A DNA stretch of 64,000 nt. Origin: JAAZPT01 sp964544955. GTDB taxonomy: Bacteria > Bacillota > Clostridia > Christensenellales > Aristaeellaceae. The translations under genes were made by a program, and so were the position numbers. Each line of letters begins with the position of its first letter. The stretch's first letter is position 1. Location of the stretch: NCBI GenBank assembly GCA_964544955.1, contig CAZJEB010000007.1, positions 1 to 64,000 on the forward strand, read 5' to 3'. Below are positions 17,837 through 28,006 of the stretch, piece after piece. The notes under the pieces are model-generated. The model did no database searches and was not told where the DNA came from. It saw nothing but the letters and a program-made list of their open reading frames with translations.

Positions 17837-18823
17837 CTATCTTTTGCCTTTATCGTAAGGGATACCCTCTGCTTTTGGCGCCCTTGAGTTTTTACTTGTG
17901 AGTACAAGAACGAGCATTGTAACTAAATATGGAAGCATTAAATATATGTACTCTGAAGATTTAATACTTTCAAACTTAGGCAAGAAAGGTATACTTGAGG
18001 CATAAGCACTAATTATTTTAAACAAAGCAAAGAACAACGATGCTCCAAGAATGTTTAGTGGTTTCCAGTTACCAAATATCATAACAGCTAAGGCTAAGAA
18101 ACCGTAACCTGCAACTGTAGATAAGAATCCAGACCCTGCAGCAAACGTGTAGGCTAAACCACCTATTCCAGCTAAAAACCCTGATATTCCAACACCTAAA
18201 TAACGCATTTTATAAACATTTATACCAAGAGAGTCAGCCGCTTGAGGATGTTCACCACAAGCACTAAGCCTTAGACCTAGCTTTGTTTTATAAAGGAATA
18301 CATAGGCTACAATAAAAATTATTATTGTTATAGGTGTAGTAATAAACAAGCTTTTAAACAAGAATGTGTTAAGGAATGTATCTGTTTGGGCTATGCCTAA
18401 AGATTCATAGGAAATTCTTGTCCAGTTAGGGATTATAATATTTGTGTTACCTTGACCTTGTATATGCCATGTTATAACAATAGCAGCAGCAGGAGCAAGC
18501 ATATTAAGTGCTGTACCACCTATAGTTTGGTTAGCTTTTAAATGTATTGATGCAAATGCCAATAACATAGAAAAAACTAAACCACATACACCTGCAAACA
18601 ATATAGATATAAGCGTTGCTGTTTGCGGTGATTGAACGCCAAACCCGGTACCATCAAAATATTTTAGTAATAAACAGCCAGCTAAAGCACCAATAACCAT
18701 GATACCTTCAAGAGCAATATTTATTACGCCTGAGCGTTCTGAGAACATTCCACCTAAAGCCACAAGCAAAAGAGGAACAGCAAATAGTACGGTAGCACTT
18801 AAAATATCTGCTAATATTAACAT
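17837..18823 (-). CDS. Nucleoside ABC transporter permease 2 (YufQ/NupC type)
   Basis: A 328-residue integral membrane protein of the BPD_transp_2/RbsC-like family, with about 8-9 hydrophobic segments. Family-typical segments include the N-terminal GGMFSERSGVINIALEGIMVIGALAG and SACGEHPQAADSLGINV. It pairs with the next permease in an importer for purine nucleosides or related compounds (inferred from BMP-family transporters). The start ATG lies behind GGAGG, 2 nt after the upstream permease stop. Confidence 0.9.
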   Translation of the reverse strand: MLILADILSATVLFAVPLLLVALGGMFSERSGVINIALEGIMVIGALAGCLLLKYFDGTGFGVQSPQTATLISILFAGVCGLVFSMLLAFASIHLKANQTIGGTALNMLAPAAAIVITWHIQGQGNTNIIIPNWTRISYESLGIAQTDTFLNTFLFKSLFITTPITIIIFIVAYVFLYKTKLGLRLSACGEHPQAADSLGINVYKMRYLGVGISGFLAGIGGLAYTFAAGSGFLSTVAGYGFLALAVMIFGNWKPLNILGASLFFALFKIISAYASSIPFLPKFESIKSSEYIYLMLPYLVTMLVLVLTSKNSRAPKAEGIPYDKGKR

Positions 18824-18825
18824 AA

Positions 18826-19941
18826 TTAATTGCCTCCTTCACTTATTTCAGCTTTTTTACTACGTTTTGTAAGTATTTTTACAAGTGTTTCACGCATTAA
18901 TAAAGAAAATGCACTTAGGTAAATTATAACCGCTATAATAATATCTATCATTTCTTTTGCAAACTCTGGCTGCATTGCATCCCCACCAACTTGTATGTAG
19001 GATATAAATATTGCCGAGAATATAGTTCCTATTGGATTTGAGGATGCAAGGAGTGCAACTGGTATACCATTAAAGCCCATCGCAGCAATTTCTTTAAGCA
19101 AAGTATATTGTGCTGTACCACTTAAGTAGTATATACCACCTGCCATACCGGCTAAAGCACCTGAAATAACCATTGATAAAACAATATTCCTTTTAGCATT
19201 TATGCCTGCATATATACTTGCATCTTTGTTATATCCGCATGCTTTAAGCTCATAGCCAAAAGTGGTTTTTTTAAGAATTACCCAAATTATTATAGCAACA
19301 ACTATTGCAATAAATATTCCAACGTTTATATAAGGTGATTTCATTAATTTATCTAAACCAAGCTTTGGTAAAATTGCATCTTCATTTGCAATTTTAAGCC
19401 CTGGTGTTCTGTCTGTATTAACCCTACCCCAAGCATTTGCAAGCATTGTTGGTATATTATTTATTAATAAGTTTACAGTAAAAAGGCCAATCCAGTTAAA
19501 CATAATAGATGTTATAACTTCGTTAACATTAAAATATGCCTTAAAAATACCTGGTATTGCGCCCCATATGGCACCGCCAAGGATTGAAAAAAGTAAACAT
19601 ACTGGCCACGGAAGTTGTAATACTATTGCTGAGAATAGTGCAAAAAATGCTCCCAATGTATATTGGCCTGATGCACCAATATTAAATAAACCAGTTTTAA
19701 AAGCAAAGCTTACTGATAGGCCAACAAGCATTAGTGGAGCTGCCATATATAGAACGCTACCAAGTTTTGCCGGGGAACGCAATCCAGTTATTAAAATGTT
19801 TTTTAAACCAAGTATAGCAAAGTTAGGGTTAAACACAAATAGCAAAATTAAACCAAACAGTAAACCAGCTATAATAGAAATTATTGAAGATAGAAAACTA
19901 ATGGTGCTTGGGTTATTAAGCATATTTTTTGATTTTTTCAT
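18826..19941 (-). CDS. Nucleoside ABC transporter permease 1 (YufP/NupB type)
   Basis: A 371-residue membrane protein with about 9-10 hydrophobic segments. It has the family signature FKTGLFNIGASGQYTLGAFFA and the cytoplasmic loop KACGYNKDASIYAGIN that contacts the ATPase. Its ATG overlaps the ATPase stop codon by one base and has GGAGGT upstream. With the ATPase and permease 2 it forms the membrane part of the BMP-type importer. Confidence 0.9.
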   Translation of the reverse strand: MKKSKNMLNNPSTISFLSSIISIIAGLLFGLILLFVFNPNFAILGLKNILITGLRSPAKLGSVLYMAAPLMLVGLSVSFAFKTGLFNIGASGQYTLGAFFALFSAIVLQLPWPVCLLFSILGGAIWGAIPGIFKAYFNVNEVITSIMFNWIGLFTVNLLINNIPTMLANAWGRVNTDRTPGLKIANEDAILPKLGLDKLMKSPYINVGIFIAIVVAIIIWVILKKTTFGYELKACGYNKDASIYAGINAKRNIVLSMVISGALAGMAGGIYYLSGTAQYTLLKEIAAMGFNGIPVALLASSNPIGTIFSAIFISYIQVGGDAMQPEFAKEMIDIIIAVIIYLSAFSLLMRETLVKILTKRSKKAEISEGGN

Positions 19942-21482
19942 TAATCCTTACCTCCAAATTTCTTTTGACGTTTAGCACCCGCCATATATAAACCTAATTC
20001 TTGAACATTTGTAGTTTTAGGATCAAATTCACCAACGATATTTCCTTCATATATAACAAGGATTCTATCAGGAACGTTTAAAACTTCATCTAGTTCAAGA
20101 GATACTAATAGTACTGCTTTACCATTATCCCTTTGATTTACTATTTGTTTATGAATGTATTCTATTGCACCTACGTCCAAACCCCTTGTAGGTTGAACTG
20201 CTATTAATACGCTTTTGCTATATTCAATTTCTCTTCCTACTATGGCTTTTTGTTGGTTACCGCCAGACATACTTCTTGCAACTGTTTTTATCCCTTGCCC
20301 AGATCGAACATCGTATTGTTGAACTAGCTGTTCTGAAAAATCTGCAACTTTCTTTTCGTTTATGAAGCCAAGGTTTTGGAATTCTTTTTCCCAATACCTT
20401 CTAAGTACCATATTTTCTTTTAGTGAATAATCTAGTACTAGGCCATGTTTATGCCTATCCTCAGGAATATGAGCTAAACCTTCAACAGATTTTTCCCTAA
20501 TAGTTTTGTTGCTTACATCTTTACCATTAATAAACACATAACCTGAATTTTGTTTTGTTAAACCTGTGATTGCTGCAACCAATTCCGACTGACCATTGCC
20601 TTCTATGCCCGCAATACAAAGAATTTCCCCTGCTTTTACATCAAAGCTTACATTATTTACTACATTTTTATTTTTGCGCTTTGAAAATACGCATAAATCT
20701 TTAACTGATAAATTAACATCTCCAGGTTCACGTTCAAGCTTTTCTACAACGGTTTCTACTTCCCTACCAACCATCATTTTGGTAAGCTCTTCTTTACTAG
20801 TTTCAGGAACATTAACAGTACCAATAAATTTTCCTTTGCGAAGAACTGTAACCCTATCTGCAACAGCCATAATTTCATTTAATTTATGGGTAATAAATAG
20901 TATGGATTTCCCTTCAGCCGTAAAAGACCTCATTATTTGCATAAGTTCATCAATTTCTTGGGGTGTAAGAACTGCAGTGGGCTCATCCATAATAAGAATT
21001 TCATTATCTCTATAAAGCATTTTTAATATTTCAACACGTTGTTGCATGCCTACAGAAATATCCTGAATAATAGCATCAGGTTCAATTCTTAAGCCATATT
21101 TTTCGCTAAGATCCATAACTTTTTTACGGGCATTACGTTTATTTAGTATCCCTAATTTTGTTTCCTCAGCACCTAAAATAATATTATCTAAAACTGAAAA
21201 CACTTCAACCAACTTAAAATGTTGATGCACCATACCAATTTGTAAGGTATTTGCGTCATTAGGGTTTTTAATTTTTACAACTTCGCCATTCTTTTTAATA
21301 ATACCCTTTTCAGGTTGATATAAACCAAATAAAACGCTCATTAGTGTGCTTTTACCTGCACCATTTTCGCCTAATAAAGCGTGTATTTCGCCTTTTTTAA
21401 GTTGTAATGTAATATTATCGTTTGCTTTTATGCCAGGAAATTCTTTAGTAATACCCAACATTTCTATAACATATTCCGCCAT
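19941..21482 (-). CDS. Nucleoside ABC transporter ATP-binding protein (YufO/NupA, duplicated ATPase)
   Basis: A 513-residue protein with two tandem ABC ATPase modules, as in sugar and nucleoside importers of the RbsA type. Module 1 has Walker A GENGAGKST (about 37-45), signature ISVGMQQR and Walker B LIMDEPTAVLTP. Module 2 (about 260-500) is degenerate: the P-loop is GIEGNGQSE, without the Lys of GKS/T, followed by SMSGGNQQK and VQPTRGLDVGA. A weak second site is normal in this family. AAAGGA precedes the ATG. Confidence 0.93.
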   Translation of the reverse strand: MAEYVIEMLGITKEFPGIKANDNITLQLKKGEIHALLGENGAGKSTLMSVLFGLYQPEKGIIKKNGEVVKIKNPNDANTLQIGMVHQHFKLVEVFSVLDNIILGAEETKLGILNKRNARKKVMDLSEKYGLRIEPDAIIQDISVGMQQRVEILKMLYRDNEILIMDEPTAVLTPQEIDELMQIMRSFTAEGKSILFITHKLNEIMAVADRVTVLRKGKFIGTVNVPETSKEELTKMMVGREVETVVEKLEREPGDVNLSVKDLCVFSKRKNKNVVNNVSFDVKAGEILCIAGIEGNGQSELVAAITGLTKQNSGYVFINGKDVSNKTIREKSVEGLAHIPEDRHKHGLVLDYSLKENMVLRRYWEKEFQNLGFINEKKVADFSEQLVQQYDVRSGQGIKTVARSMSGGNQQKAIVGREIEYSKSVLIAVQPTRGLDVGAIEYIHKQIVNQRDNGKAVLLVSLELDEVLNVPDRILVIYEGNIVGEFDPKTTNVQELGLYMAGAKRQKKFGGKD

Positions 21483-21510
21483 GTATTAATCCTTTCAGGA
21501 TATCTTGCAA

Positions 21511-21545
21511 AAAACGCAGCACGCTTAACAAACGTACTGCGTTTT
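21511..21545 (-). terminator. Hairpin between bmpA and the ATPase gene, probable partial terminator
   Basis: Thirteen-base arms (21511-21523 and 21533-21545) pair fully only as - strand RNA, where one position is a G-U wobble. A run of T follows. It would allow more binding protein than transporter subunits to be made. Confidence 0.65.
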
Positions 21546-21561
21546 ATTGCATTAATATTTA

Positions 21562-22617
21562 TTATTCTTGATAATCTACTGTTAGGTTAGCAACTGTAGG
21601 ATGAACATCTATTGCATCACTTATAGCTACTTCGCCTGATTTGATTTTTTCAAATAAAGCATTGTATTCGTCTAATGTGAAAGCGTTGAATCTCCAGCTA
21701 CCTTCAGCTGTAGGTAAACCAACGCAATCTTCAGCTGCGCCTAAAACTGCTGTTTTAGCAGAAAGGTCTTCAGGCCATACGCCATTGTTGTCGTAAAGTG
21801 CTTTTAATGAAAGCAATACTGAGTTGCCTAGTTCTTTCATTGCAGATGTAATAACTAGTTCGTCTAAGTTGCTTTGGTCAACGTCAACACCGATAATTTT
21901 AGCTCCGCCTTCTCTAGCTGCTTGAAGAGCTGAGAATACAACGCCGCCGCCACATGCGAAAATTACTTCTGTTCCGTCTGTAATCCAGCCAGCCATTTTA
22001 GCTTTGATTTCATCTGAAGGAGCAAATGTGCCAGAGTACCAGTACTTAACATTGATATCGCTAATGCCAAGTTCAGCAGCTGCAACTTCAGCGCCTTGAA
22101 CAAAGCCTTCACCATACCTAATAACTGCAGGAACAGCAATGCCGCCTAAGAAACCTAAGTTTTTATAGCCATCTTTAACAGCAGCGTAGCCAGCTAAGAA
22201 ACCAGCTTGTTCTTCTTTATAAATAATGCAGTGTGTGTTTGCAGCAGCACCATCAGCCATATCATAGTCGATGAACAAGAAGTTTACTTCAGGATACATT
22301 TCCTGTGCGATTTCGATTGTTTCGATAAACAAATAACCTGGGCAAACTATAACTTTTGCACCTTTATCAATTGCAGCTGTAATAGCTTCAACACGTGAAT
22401 CTGTAGAGTCTTCCTTAGGCCTATAATAAGCATAAGTTTTGCCGTTTTCTTCAGCATATTGTTTTGTAGCTTCCCATGTGTATTGGTTAAAAGATTGGTC
22501 GTCGATATTACCAACGTCAGTAACCATAGCTATTTCGTAAGTACCTTCTGCAAGAGTAGCAGGGGCCAATGCCATAACTAAAATGGCGCAAAGAATAATA
22601 GAAATTATTTTTCTCAT
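21562..22617 (-). CDS. BMP-family substrate-binding protein of the nucleoside importer
   Basis: A 351-residue periplasmic-binding-fold protein of the Bmp/PnrA family, which binds purine nucleosides in characterised members. After a signal peptide (residues 1-24, likely cleaved at ATLA-EG) comes the typical start YEIAMVTDVGNIDDQSFNQYTWEA. Later segments include GFLAGYAA, GFLGGIAVPAVIRYGEGFVQGAE, VIFACGGGV and GVDVDQSN. There is no lipobox cysteine at the cleavage site, unusual because Gram-positive relatives are lipoproteins. The true start is the ATG at 22617 behind GGAGGAG; the frame opens at 22632. It is first of four importer genes. Confidence 0.92.
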   Translation of the reverse strand: MRKIISIILCAILVMALAPATLAEGTYEIAMVTDVGNIDDQSFNQYTWEATKQYAEENGKTYAYYRPKEDSTDSRVEAITAAIDKGAKVIVCPGYLFIETIEIAQEMYPEVNFLFIDYDMADGAAANTHCIIYKEEQAGFLAGYAAVKDGYKNLGFLGGIAVPAVIRYGEGFVQGAEVAAAELGISDINVKYWYSGTFAPSDEIKAKMAGWITDGTEVIFACGGGVVFSALQAAREGGAKIIGVDVDQSNLDELVITSAMKELGNSVLLSLKALYDNNGVWPEDLSAKTAVLGAAEDCVGLPTAEGSWRFNAFTLDEYNALFEKIKSGEVAISDAIDVHPTVANLTVDYQE

Positions 22618-22668
22618 TGGAATCTCCTCCATTATTATAAAATTGAAACATGAGGTTTCTTTAAAATT

Positions 22669-22696
22669 ATTATAACAGATAAATTTAAAATTGCAA
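22669..22696 (-). promoter_or_regulatory. Predicted promoter of the nucleoside importer operon
   Basis: On the - strand TTGCAA (22696-22691), 16-nt spacer, TATAAT (22674-22669) preceded by TGT (extended -10). No purine riboswitch-like leader is present; the leader is about 45 nt. Confidence 0.65.
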
Positions 22697-22833
22697 TATA
22701 AAATAAACTTTTTAAGGCATATTATTGTATATTATGGTTTTAAAAACATTGTTTTAAGTATTATTAATATAAAACTAATACTTTTTGTTGTTGATTTAAA
22801 TAAATTAATACAATCAATAATTATTTTAAATAA

Positions 22834-22862
22834 TTGCAAATAATATGTAATATTATTATACT
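22834..22862 (+). promoter_or_regulatory. Predicted recQ promoter
   Basis: TTGCAA (22834-22839), 17-nt spacer, TATACT (22857-22862), giving a leader of about 20 nt before the ribosome site. The rest of the bmpA-recQ intergenic region is AT-rich without other visible signals. Confidence 0.55.
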
Positions 22863-22890
22863 AAATGTATTATTTAAATTTGGAGGATAT

Positions 22891-24729
22891 ATGTCGCAAA
22901 AAATACAGCTGCTAAAACAAGTATATGGATATAGCAGTTTTAGAGAGGGTCAAGGCGATCTAATTGATTCATTGATAAACGGTCGTGACACCTTGGGTAT
23001 AATGCCAACTGGCGGAGGTAAATCCCTTTGTTTTCAATTACCTGCAATGATGAAAGATGGAATTACTTTAGTTATATCCCCCCTTATAAGTTTAATGAGT
23101 GATCAGGTAAATGCATTACTTCAACTAGATATACCTGCAGCTTACTTAAACAGTAGTTTAACACCGGCTCAAATAAAAAAAGCCACACAATTTGCATGTG
23201 AGGGTAAATATAAGATAATATATCTTGCTCCTGAAAGATTAGATTCTTTAGATTTTGTGAATTTTGCACAAAGTAGCAACATAAGCATGATTGTTGTAGA
23301 CGAAGCACATTGTGTATCACATTGGGGGCATGATTTTAGACCTTCATATTTAAAAATAAAAGAATTTGTTGACTCACTGCCAACAAAGCCTGTTGTTGGC
23401 GCTTTTACAGCAACAGCAACCGAAGAAGTTAGAAATGATATAGTTGAATTATTAGGCCTTAAATCACCATATATATTAATAACAGGTTTTGATAGGCCAA
23501 ATTTATATTATGAAGTTGAGGCAACAACAGCTAAAGAAAAAAACGCCAGAGTTTTAGAACTTTTAACTGAAATGCCTGGACAAAGCGGAATAATATACTG
23601 CTCTACAAGAAAGCACGTTGAAACACTTTGTTTTGAGTTGAACCGCTGCGGACACAAAGCCACTAGGTATCATGCTGGACTAAGTGATGTAGAAAGAGAA
23701 GCAAATCAAAAATCCTTTTTATATGACGAATGCAATATAATGGTTGCAACTAATGCCTTTGGCATGGGCATAGACAAATCTAATGTAAATTTTGTAATAC
23801 ATTATGATTTACCTAAGGATCTTGAAAGTTATTATCAAGAGGCTGGTAGAGCTGGGCGAGACGGTTCAAAAGCAAGATGTATATTATTTTATAGTAAACA
23901 AGATATAAAAATTATGGAATTTTTGATTGATAAATCAAATGAATTAGAAAATATTGACGAAGAAACTAAAAACCTTTTAAACAATAATGCTCATGATAGA
24001 TTAAACATTATGGTAAAATATTGTAACCAGCCTGGCTGTTTACGCAATTATATATTAAACTACTTCAACCAAAAATCATCAAATAGATGTGGGAATTGTG
24101 GTAATTGCTTAAACGATAAAACGCCAAAAGATGTTAAAAATATTGCTTACAATATATTACAAAGCATAATATCTTTACCTGTTAACTATGGAGTTAATAC
24201 AATAATCGAGTTTTTAATGGGAGTATCTAACACTAAATCAAAAAGCAGAAACCTCCATAATATGCAAGGCTTTGGTATATGTGCTAACTATAGCAAAGAA
24301 GAGCTAAATGCCATAATATCAAATTTAATTTTTGATAACTATATTTCTGAAAGCAATGATAGATACAGAGTTTTATCGGCAGGGCCAAACTTTGATAGCT
24401 TTTTTAATTTAGATTATTATGATGTAGTTATGCCTATAGTTAAAGAATCAAAAACCAAAAGGAAAAAAGCCATTTTTGATGCTAATAGCACAGTAGACAA
24501 ATCACTATTAAAGCTTCTTATAGATTTACGGCAAGAGTTGGCTTTAAAACAAGGAGTTCCCCCCTTTGTAATATTCTCAAACCATACACTGCAAGATATG
24601 GCATTAAAAAAGCCCAAAACCAGCGACGAATTTTTAAACGTAAGTGGTGTTGGGCAATATAAATTAACTTTATACGGCTTCCCTTTTATTAGCGTAATTA
24701 AGGATTATGATGGAGATTTTTTAAGATAA
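22891..24729 (+). CDS. recQ: ATP-dependent DNA helicase RecQ
   Basis: A 612-residue superfamily 2 3'-5' helicase for recombination and replication repair. Motif I MPTGGGKSLCFQLPA (about 39-53), DEAH box VVDEAHCVSHWG, motif III FTATAT, and motif VI YYQEAGRAGRDG. A zinc-binding region follows (CNQPGCLRNYILNYF, CGNCGNC). After a short winged-helix region, a C-terminal HRDC domain (about 540-612) contains VPPFVIFSNHTLQDMA. GGAGG lies 6 nt before the ATG at 22891; the frame opens earlier at 22834. Its 3' end overlaps the convergent SNF2 gene by 9 nt. Confidence 0.95.
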   Translation: MSQKIQLLKQVYGYSSFREGQGDLIDSLINGRDTLGIMPTGGGKSLCFQLPAMMKDGITLVISPLISLMSDQVNALLQLDIPAAYLNSSLTPAQIKKATQFACEGKYKIIYLAPERLDSLDFVNFAQSSNISMIVVDEAHCVSHWGHDFRPSYLKIKEFVDSLPTKPVVGAFTATATEEVRNDIVELLGLKSPYILITGFDRPNLYYEVEATTAKEKNARVLELLTEMPGQSGIIYCSTRKHVETLCFELNRCGHKATRYHAGLSDVEREANQKSFLYDECNIMVATNAFGMGIDKSNVNFVIHYDLPKDLESYYQEAGRAGRDGSKARCILFYSKQDIKIMEFLIDKSNELENIDEETKNLLNNNAHDRLNIMVKYCNQPGCLRNYILNYFNQKSSNRCGNCGNCLNDKTPKDVKNIAYNILQSIISLPVNYGVNTIIEFLMGVSNTKSKSRNLHNMQGFGICANYSKEELNAIISNLIFDNYISESNDRYRVLSAGPNFDSFFNLDYYDVVMPIVKESKTKRKKAIFDANSTVDKSLLKLLIDLRQELALKQGVPPFVIFSNHTLQDMALKKPKTSDEFLNVSGVGQYKLTLYGFPFISVIKDYDGDFLR

Positions 24730-27700
24730 TAGAGCCATCAATTCTTCCTTGTTTAGTTTTGAAAGCATAAGTTCTGAATTATCCAATATATCATCAGCAA
24801 CTGCTGCTTTTTGATTTTGCAACCTAAGTATTTCTTCCTCAATAGTGCCTTTCATTATTAAACGATATACCTGTACAGCTCGTTTTTGCCCTATTCTATA
24901 TGCCCTATCCGTTGCTTGGTTTTGTGCACTTAAATTCCACCACGGATCATAGTGTATAACAGTATCTGCTCCAGTTAGGTTAAGCCCTGTGCCCCCCGCT
25001 TTAAGGGATATAAGCATTATTGGTATGTTTGAATTGTTAAATTTCTGAACAATACTTAAACGCTTGTTTGCAGGAGTGCTACCCACAATAGTTAAATATT
25101 CTATACCCATACTATTAAGTATGTTTGCAAAGATATCTATCATAGATGTGAAGTTTGAAAACAGTAAAATTCTATGACCAGATTCTATACTACTTTGTAT
25201 TATATCCATACAAAGTAGTTTTTTTGCACTTTCAATGTTATAGTAAGCCTCTGTATTTAAAAGTTTAGGGTCACAGCAAATTTGCCTTAACCGTGTAAGT
25301 AAGGCTAACATTTGTATTGTTGTAGCATTTTGATCCTTACTAAGAGCATCAAACTTTTTACGTGCATTTGATAAAAAGGCATCATAAAGCTTGCGTTGAG
25401 GCGCATCCATGTTTGCATATAAAACAGATTCCGTTTTTTCTGGAAGCTCTTTCAATACATCTTTCTTTACACGCCTTAAAACAAAAGGCGCTATTATATT
25501 CTTTAGTTGGTTAGAAGCTGCAATATCATTTTCTAACACAATTTTTGATTCAAAGCGTTTTTTAAAACTAGCATAGTTGTAAAGATACCCTGGCATCAAA
25601 AAATCAAATATACTCCAAAGCTCAGAAAGATAGTTTTCAATTGGTGTACCAGTTAAAGCAATTTTTGATTTTGCCCTTAGAGCTTTAACGCTTCTAGCAT
25701 TTTGGGTTGTATGGTTTTTCATATACTGTGCCTCATCAGCAATAATATAATCAAACTGTACTTTAAGGTATGATTTAATATCACGTTTAATTAAATCATA
25801 AGATGTAACAACAAGGTCATAATTATTTATATTAACAATTAATTCTTGCCTTATAGCTGCATTACCAGTAATGGCTAAAACATTTAATTGTGGTGTAAAC
25901 TTTCTAGCTTCCTCTACCCAGTTTAAAACAAGAGATGAAGGGCATACAACTATGCTTAAAGGCTTTTTAGTTTTTAAGCCTTGGTTAAAATCTTCTTTTT
26001 CAGATAGAAGCACTGCCAAAACTTGAATTGTTTTACCCAAGCCCATATCATCCGCTAAAATTCCTCCAAACCCATGAGAGACAAGGGTTTTTAACCATCT
26101 GAATCCATTTTTTTGGTATGTTCTAAGGGTTTTATTTAAAGTTTGTGGAACTTCTAGTTCAGAATCAGAGATATTTCGCATATCCCTAACTATCTGCTTA
26201 AAATCCTTATCCCTTTCAAACCTTAATGATTTTGTTTGTTTAAGGGTTTCATCAATAAAAACAGACCTATAAACAGGCAACTCTATGCTTTTATTTTTAA
26301 TATCGGCTGGGCTTATTCCAAGTTTATATGCAAAATCAGCAAACTCAACAATGGTACTCTCCTGTAAATCAACAAATGCCCCATTCGATAACTTGTGATA
26401 TCTCTTTTTTAACAAAAATGATTTGTATATTGCTGCGAGCTCATCAATATTATTGTATTCAGATTCTATATTTATATTTATTGAATCAAGGCTTATGCCA
26501 ACATTAAGTTTTAGTTTATTATTTGTATGTATTTTTACAGTTTTAAACTTTTCTGTAGTATATATAATTGCCATTTCATTTAAAATTGGCATGCCAATAG
26601 TTATTAACTCAAATTGTTTTTCCTCACTGCTTAACAATAGTAAGTTATCTTTAGCTCTGGAAAAATCAAAATAATTTGCAATAATATTTTCTATTTTTAC
26701 TTCTTCAATAAAATCCCTAGGCATAGAAAAATCTTTTTCTTTATTAGGATAAAAGCTATATTGCATGTTTTCATAAACATAGTTAATGTATAGACTAATG
26801 TTTCCATTATCCGTTTTGTCAAAATATAGTTCACATTTTAGTTCTGGTGCAGAATATTTTTTTAAGCTTTCATATTTATCAACATCCAAATAAATGTAAT
26901 CTTTAAACCTAGGCATAACAATTGATAAGAATGTTCCAATATCACCTTTTGATATAATATTTTCATATGGATTGTTAAAAATTTCCGAAATAAAATTACT
27001 GCACCTGTTAGTAAAATCCTTATCGCAAAGCATATATTCATCATCTTTTAAAGAAATAAGCATTTTATTGCTACCAATAAAGTATTCCTTTATAAATGGT
27101 GGCATAATAGTATAATAATCATCATATTCCTGTACTTCTAAAACAAGCTTAGGGTTTTGAGGTATTATATAAATATTTTCTAAATTATTAGCTTTAACAA
27201 TATATGTGCTACTTCCCTTTTGTGTTATTAAATCAAAAAAACTATCAAAAACATTTTGGCTTAAATTGAATGATCTATTATCATCATTTAAGGCATCCTT
27301 ATTAACAAGCAACCAATTTATTAATTCAATGCTAAATTCATCAAAAGCATCTATATTATGAAAAAACTTTAAAGATTTTCCATACTCATAAAAGGCATTT
27401 TCTTTTAAAGCATCAAAAAATTCGCCAAGGTTTTTAATAACATATTGATGAGATGATTGGCTATGTATTTTAAATTTTAAGTTTATTGATTTATCATAAA
27501 GAGCTAGCTCCGGAACTAGGCTAATATTTAAACCAAAAGAGCTACTTGGTTTTTCATGCATAACCGACTGCTTAATATTATCTTGTATTAGTTTTTTAAT
27601 ATTAGGGCTTGTTATATTATCTTTTTTTAACTTACTAATATCATCTACTATTGGCAAAACTTGCTTATATTCAATAACTTTTGAAACATAAATAATAGAA

Positions 27701-27975
27701 GCCAGCACATGTTTGCAGGCTCCTTTATAATTTTTAGCTGCAGGGCAATCACATTTAAAATTATATAGCATTTTTTTATCAAACGAAAAATTAATTACTG
27801 CATTATAATTTTCTCTATCACCAGTTACAACTGTTTGTAGGTTATAAATATTTGCTATTTTATTAAAATTGTTAGATACAACTTTTACATGGTTAGAGTC
27901 AGCAATTTCCAATGCTTTATTAAAAGCATCACCAGATATTGCTTTGCTTAATAGATAATCATTACTAAACGGCAT
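24721..27975 (-). CDS. SWIM zinc-finger SNF2-family helicase (Rad54/HepA-like)
   Basis: A 1084-residue DNA-dependent ATPase. A SWIM finger near the N-terminus has Cys75, Cys77, Cys87 and His89 (CDCP...CKH). A long central region (about 120-600) is poorly conserved. The C-terminal helicase has motif I DDMGLGKT, motif II ADEAQYMKN (variant DEAQ), ALTGTPIENYLSELWSIFDF, and the second lobe with MLISLKAGGTGLNLTGAD and ATDRAYRIGQ. It probably remodels protein-DNA complexes. AAAGGAG precedes the ATG. It lies 65 nt downstream of dnaA with its own candidate promoter. Confidence 0.93.
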   Translation of the reverse strand: MPFSNDYLLSKAISGDAFNKALEIADSNHVKVVSNNFNKIANIYNLQTVVTGDRENYNAVINFSFDKKMLYNFKCDCPAAKNYKGACKHVLASIIYVSKVIEYKQVLPIVDDISKLKKDNITSPNIKKLIQDNIKQSVMHEKPSSSFGLNISLVPELALYDKSINLKFKIHSQSSHQYVIKNLGEFFDALKENAFYEYGKSLKFFHNIDAFDEFSIELINWLLVNKDALNDDNRSFNLSQNVFDSFFDLITQKGSSTYIVKANNLENIYIIPQNPKLVLEVQEYDDYYTIMPPFIKEYFIGSNKMLISLKDDEYMLCDKDFTNRCSNFISEIFNNPYENIISKGDIGTFLSIVMPRFKDYIYLDVDKYESLKKYSAPELKCELYFDKTDNGNISLYINYVYENMQYSFYPNKEKDFSMPRDFIEEVKIENIIANYFDFSRAKDNLLLLSSEEKQFELITIGMPILNEMAIIYTTEKFKTVKIHTNNKLKLNVGISLDSININIESEYNNIDELAAIYKSFLLKKRYHKLSNGAFVDLQESTIVEFADFAYKLGISPADIKNKSIELPVYRSVFIDETLKQTKSLRFERDKDFKQIVRDMRNISDSELEVPQTLNKTLRTYQKNGFRWLKTLVSHGFGGILADDMGLGKTIQVLAVLLSEKEDFNQGLKTKKPLSIVVCPSSLVLNWVEEARKFTPQLNVLAITGNAAIRQELIVNINNYDLVVTSYDLIKRDIKSYLKVQFDYIIADEAQYMKNHTTQNARSVKALRAKSKIALTGTPIENYLSELWSIFDFLMPGYLYNYASFKKRFESKIVLENDIAASNQLKNIIAPFVLRRVKKDVLKELPEKTESVLYANMDAPQRKLYDAFLSNARKKFDALSKDQNATTIQMLALLTRLRQICCDPKLLNTEAYYNIESAKKLLCMDIIQSSIESGHRILLFSNFTSMIDIFANILNSMGIEYLTIVGSTPANKRLSIVQKFNNSNIPIMLISLKAGGTGLNLTGADTVIHYDPWWNLSAQNQATDRAYRIGQKRAVQVYRLIMKGTIEEEILRLQNQKAAVADDILDNSELMLSKLNKEELMALLS

Positions 27976-28006
27976 ATAAAACTCCTTTAAGTAGCTTAAC
28001 CGTTCT

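Noticed and set aside
22618..22890. Purine riboswitch ahead of the nucleoside importer
   Set aside because: The leader is about 45 nt and has none of the conserved loop sequences; only promoters were found.
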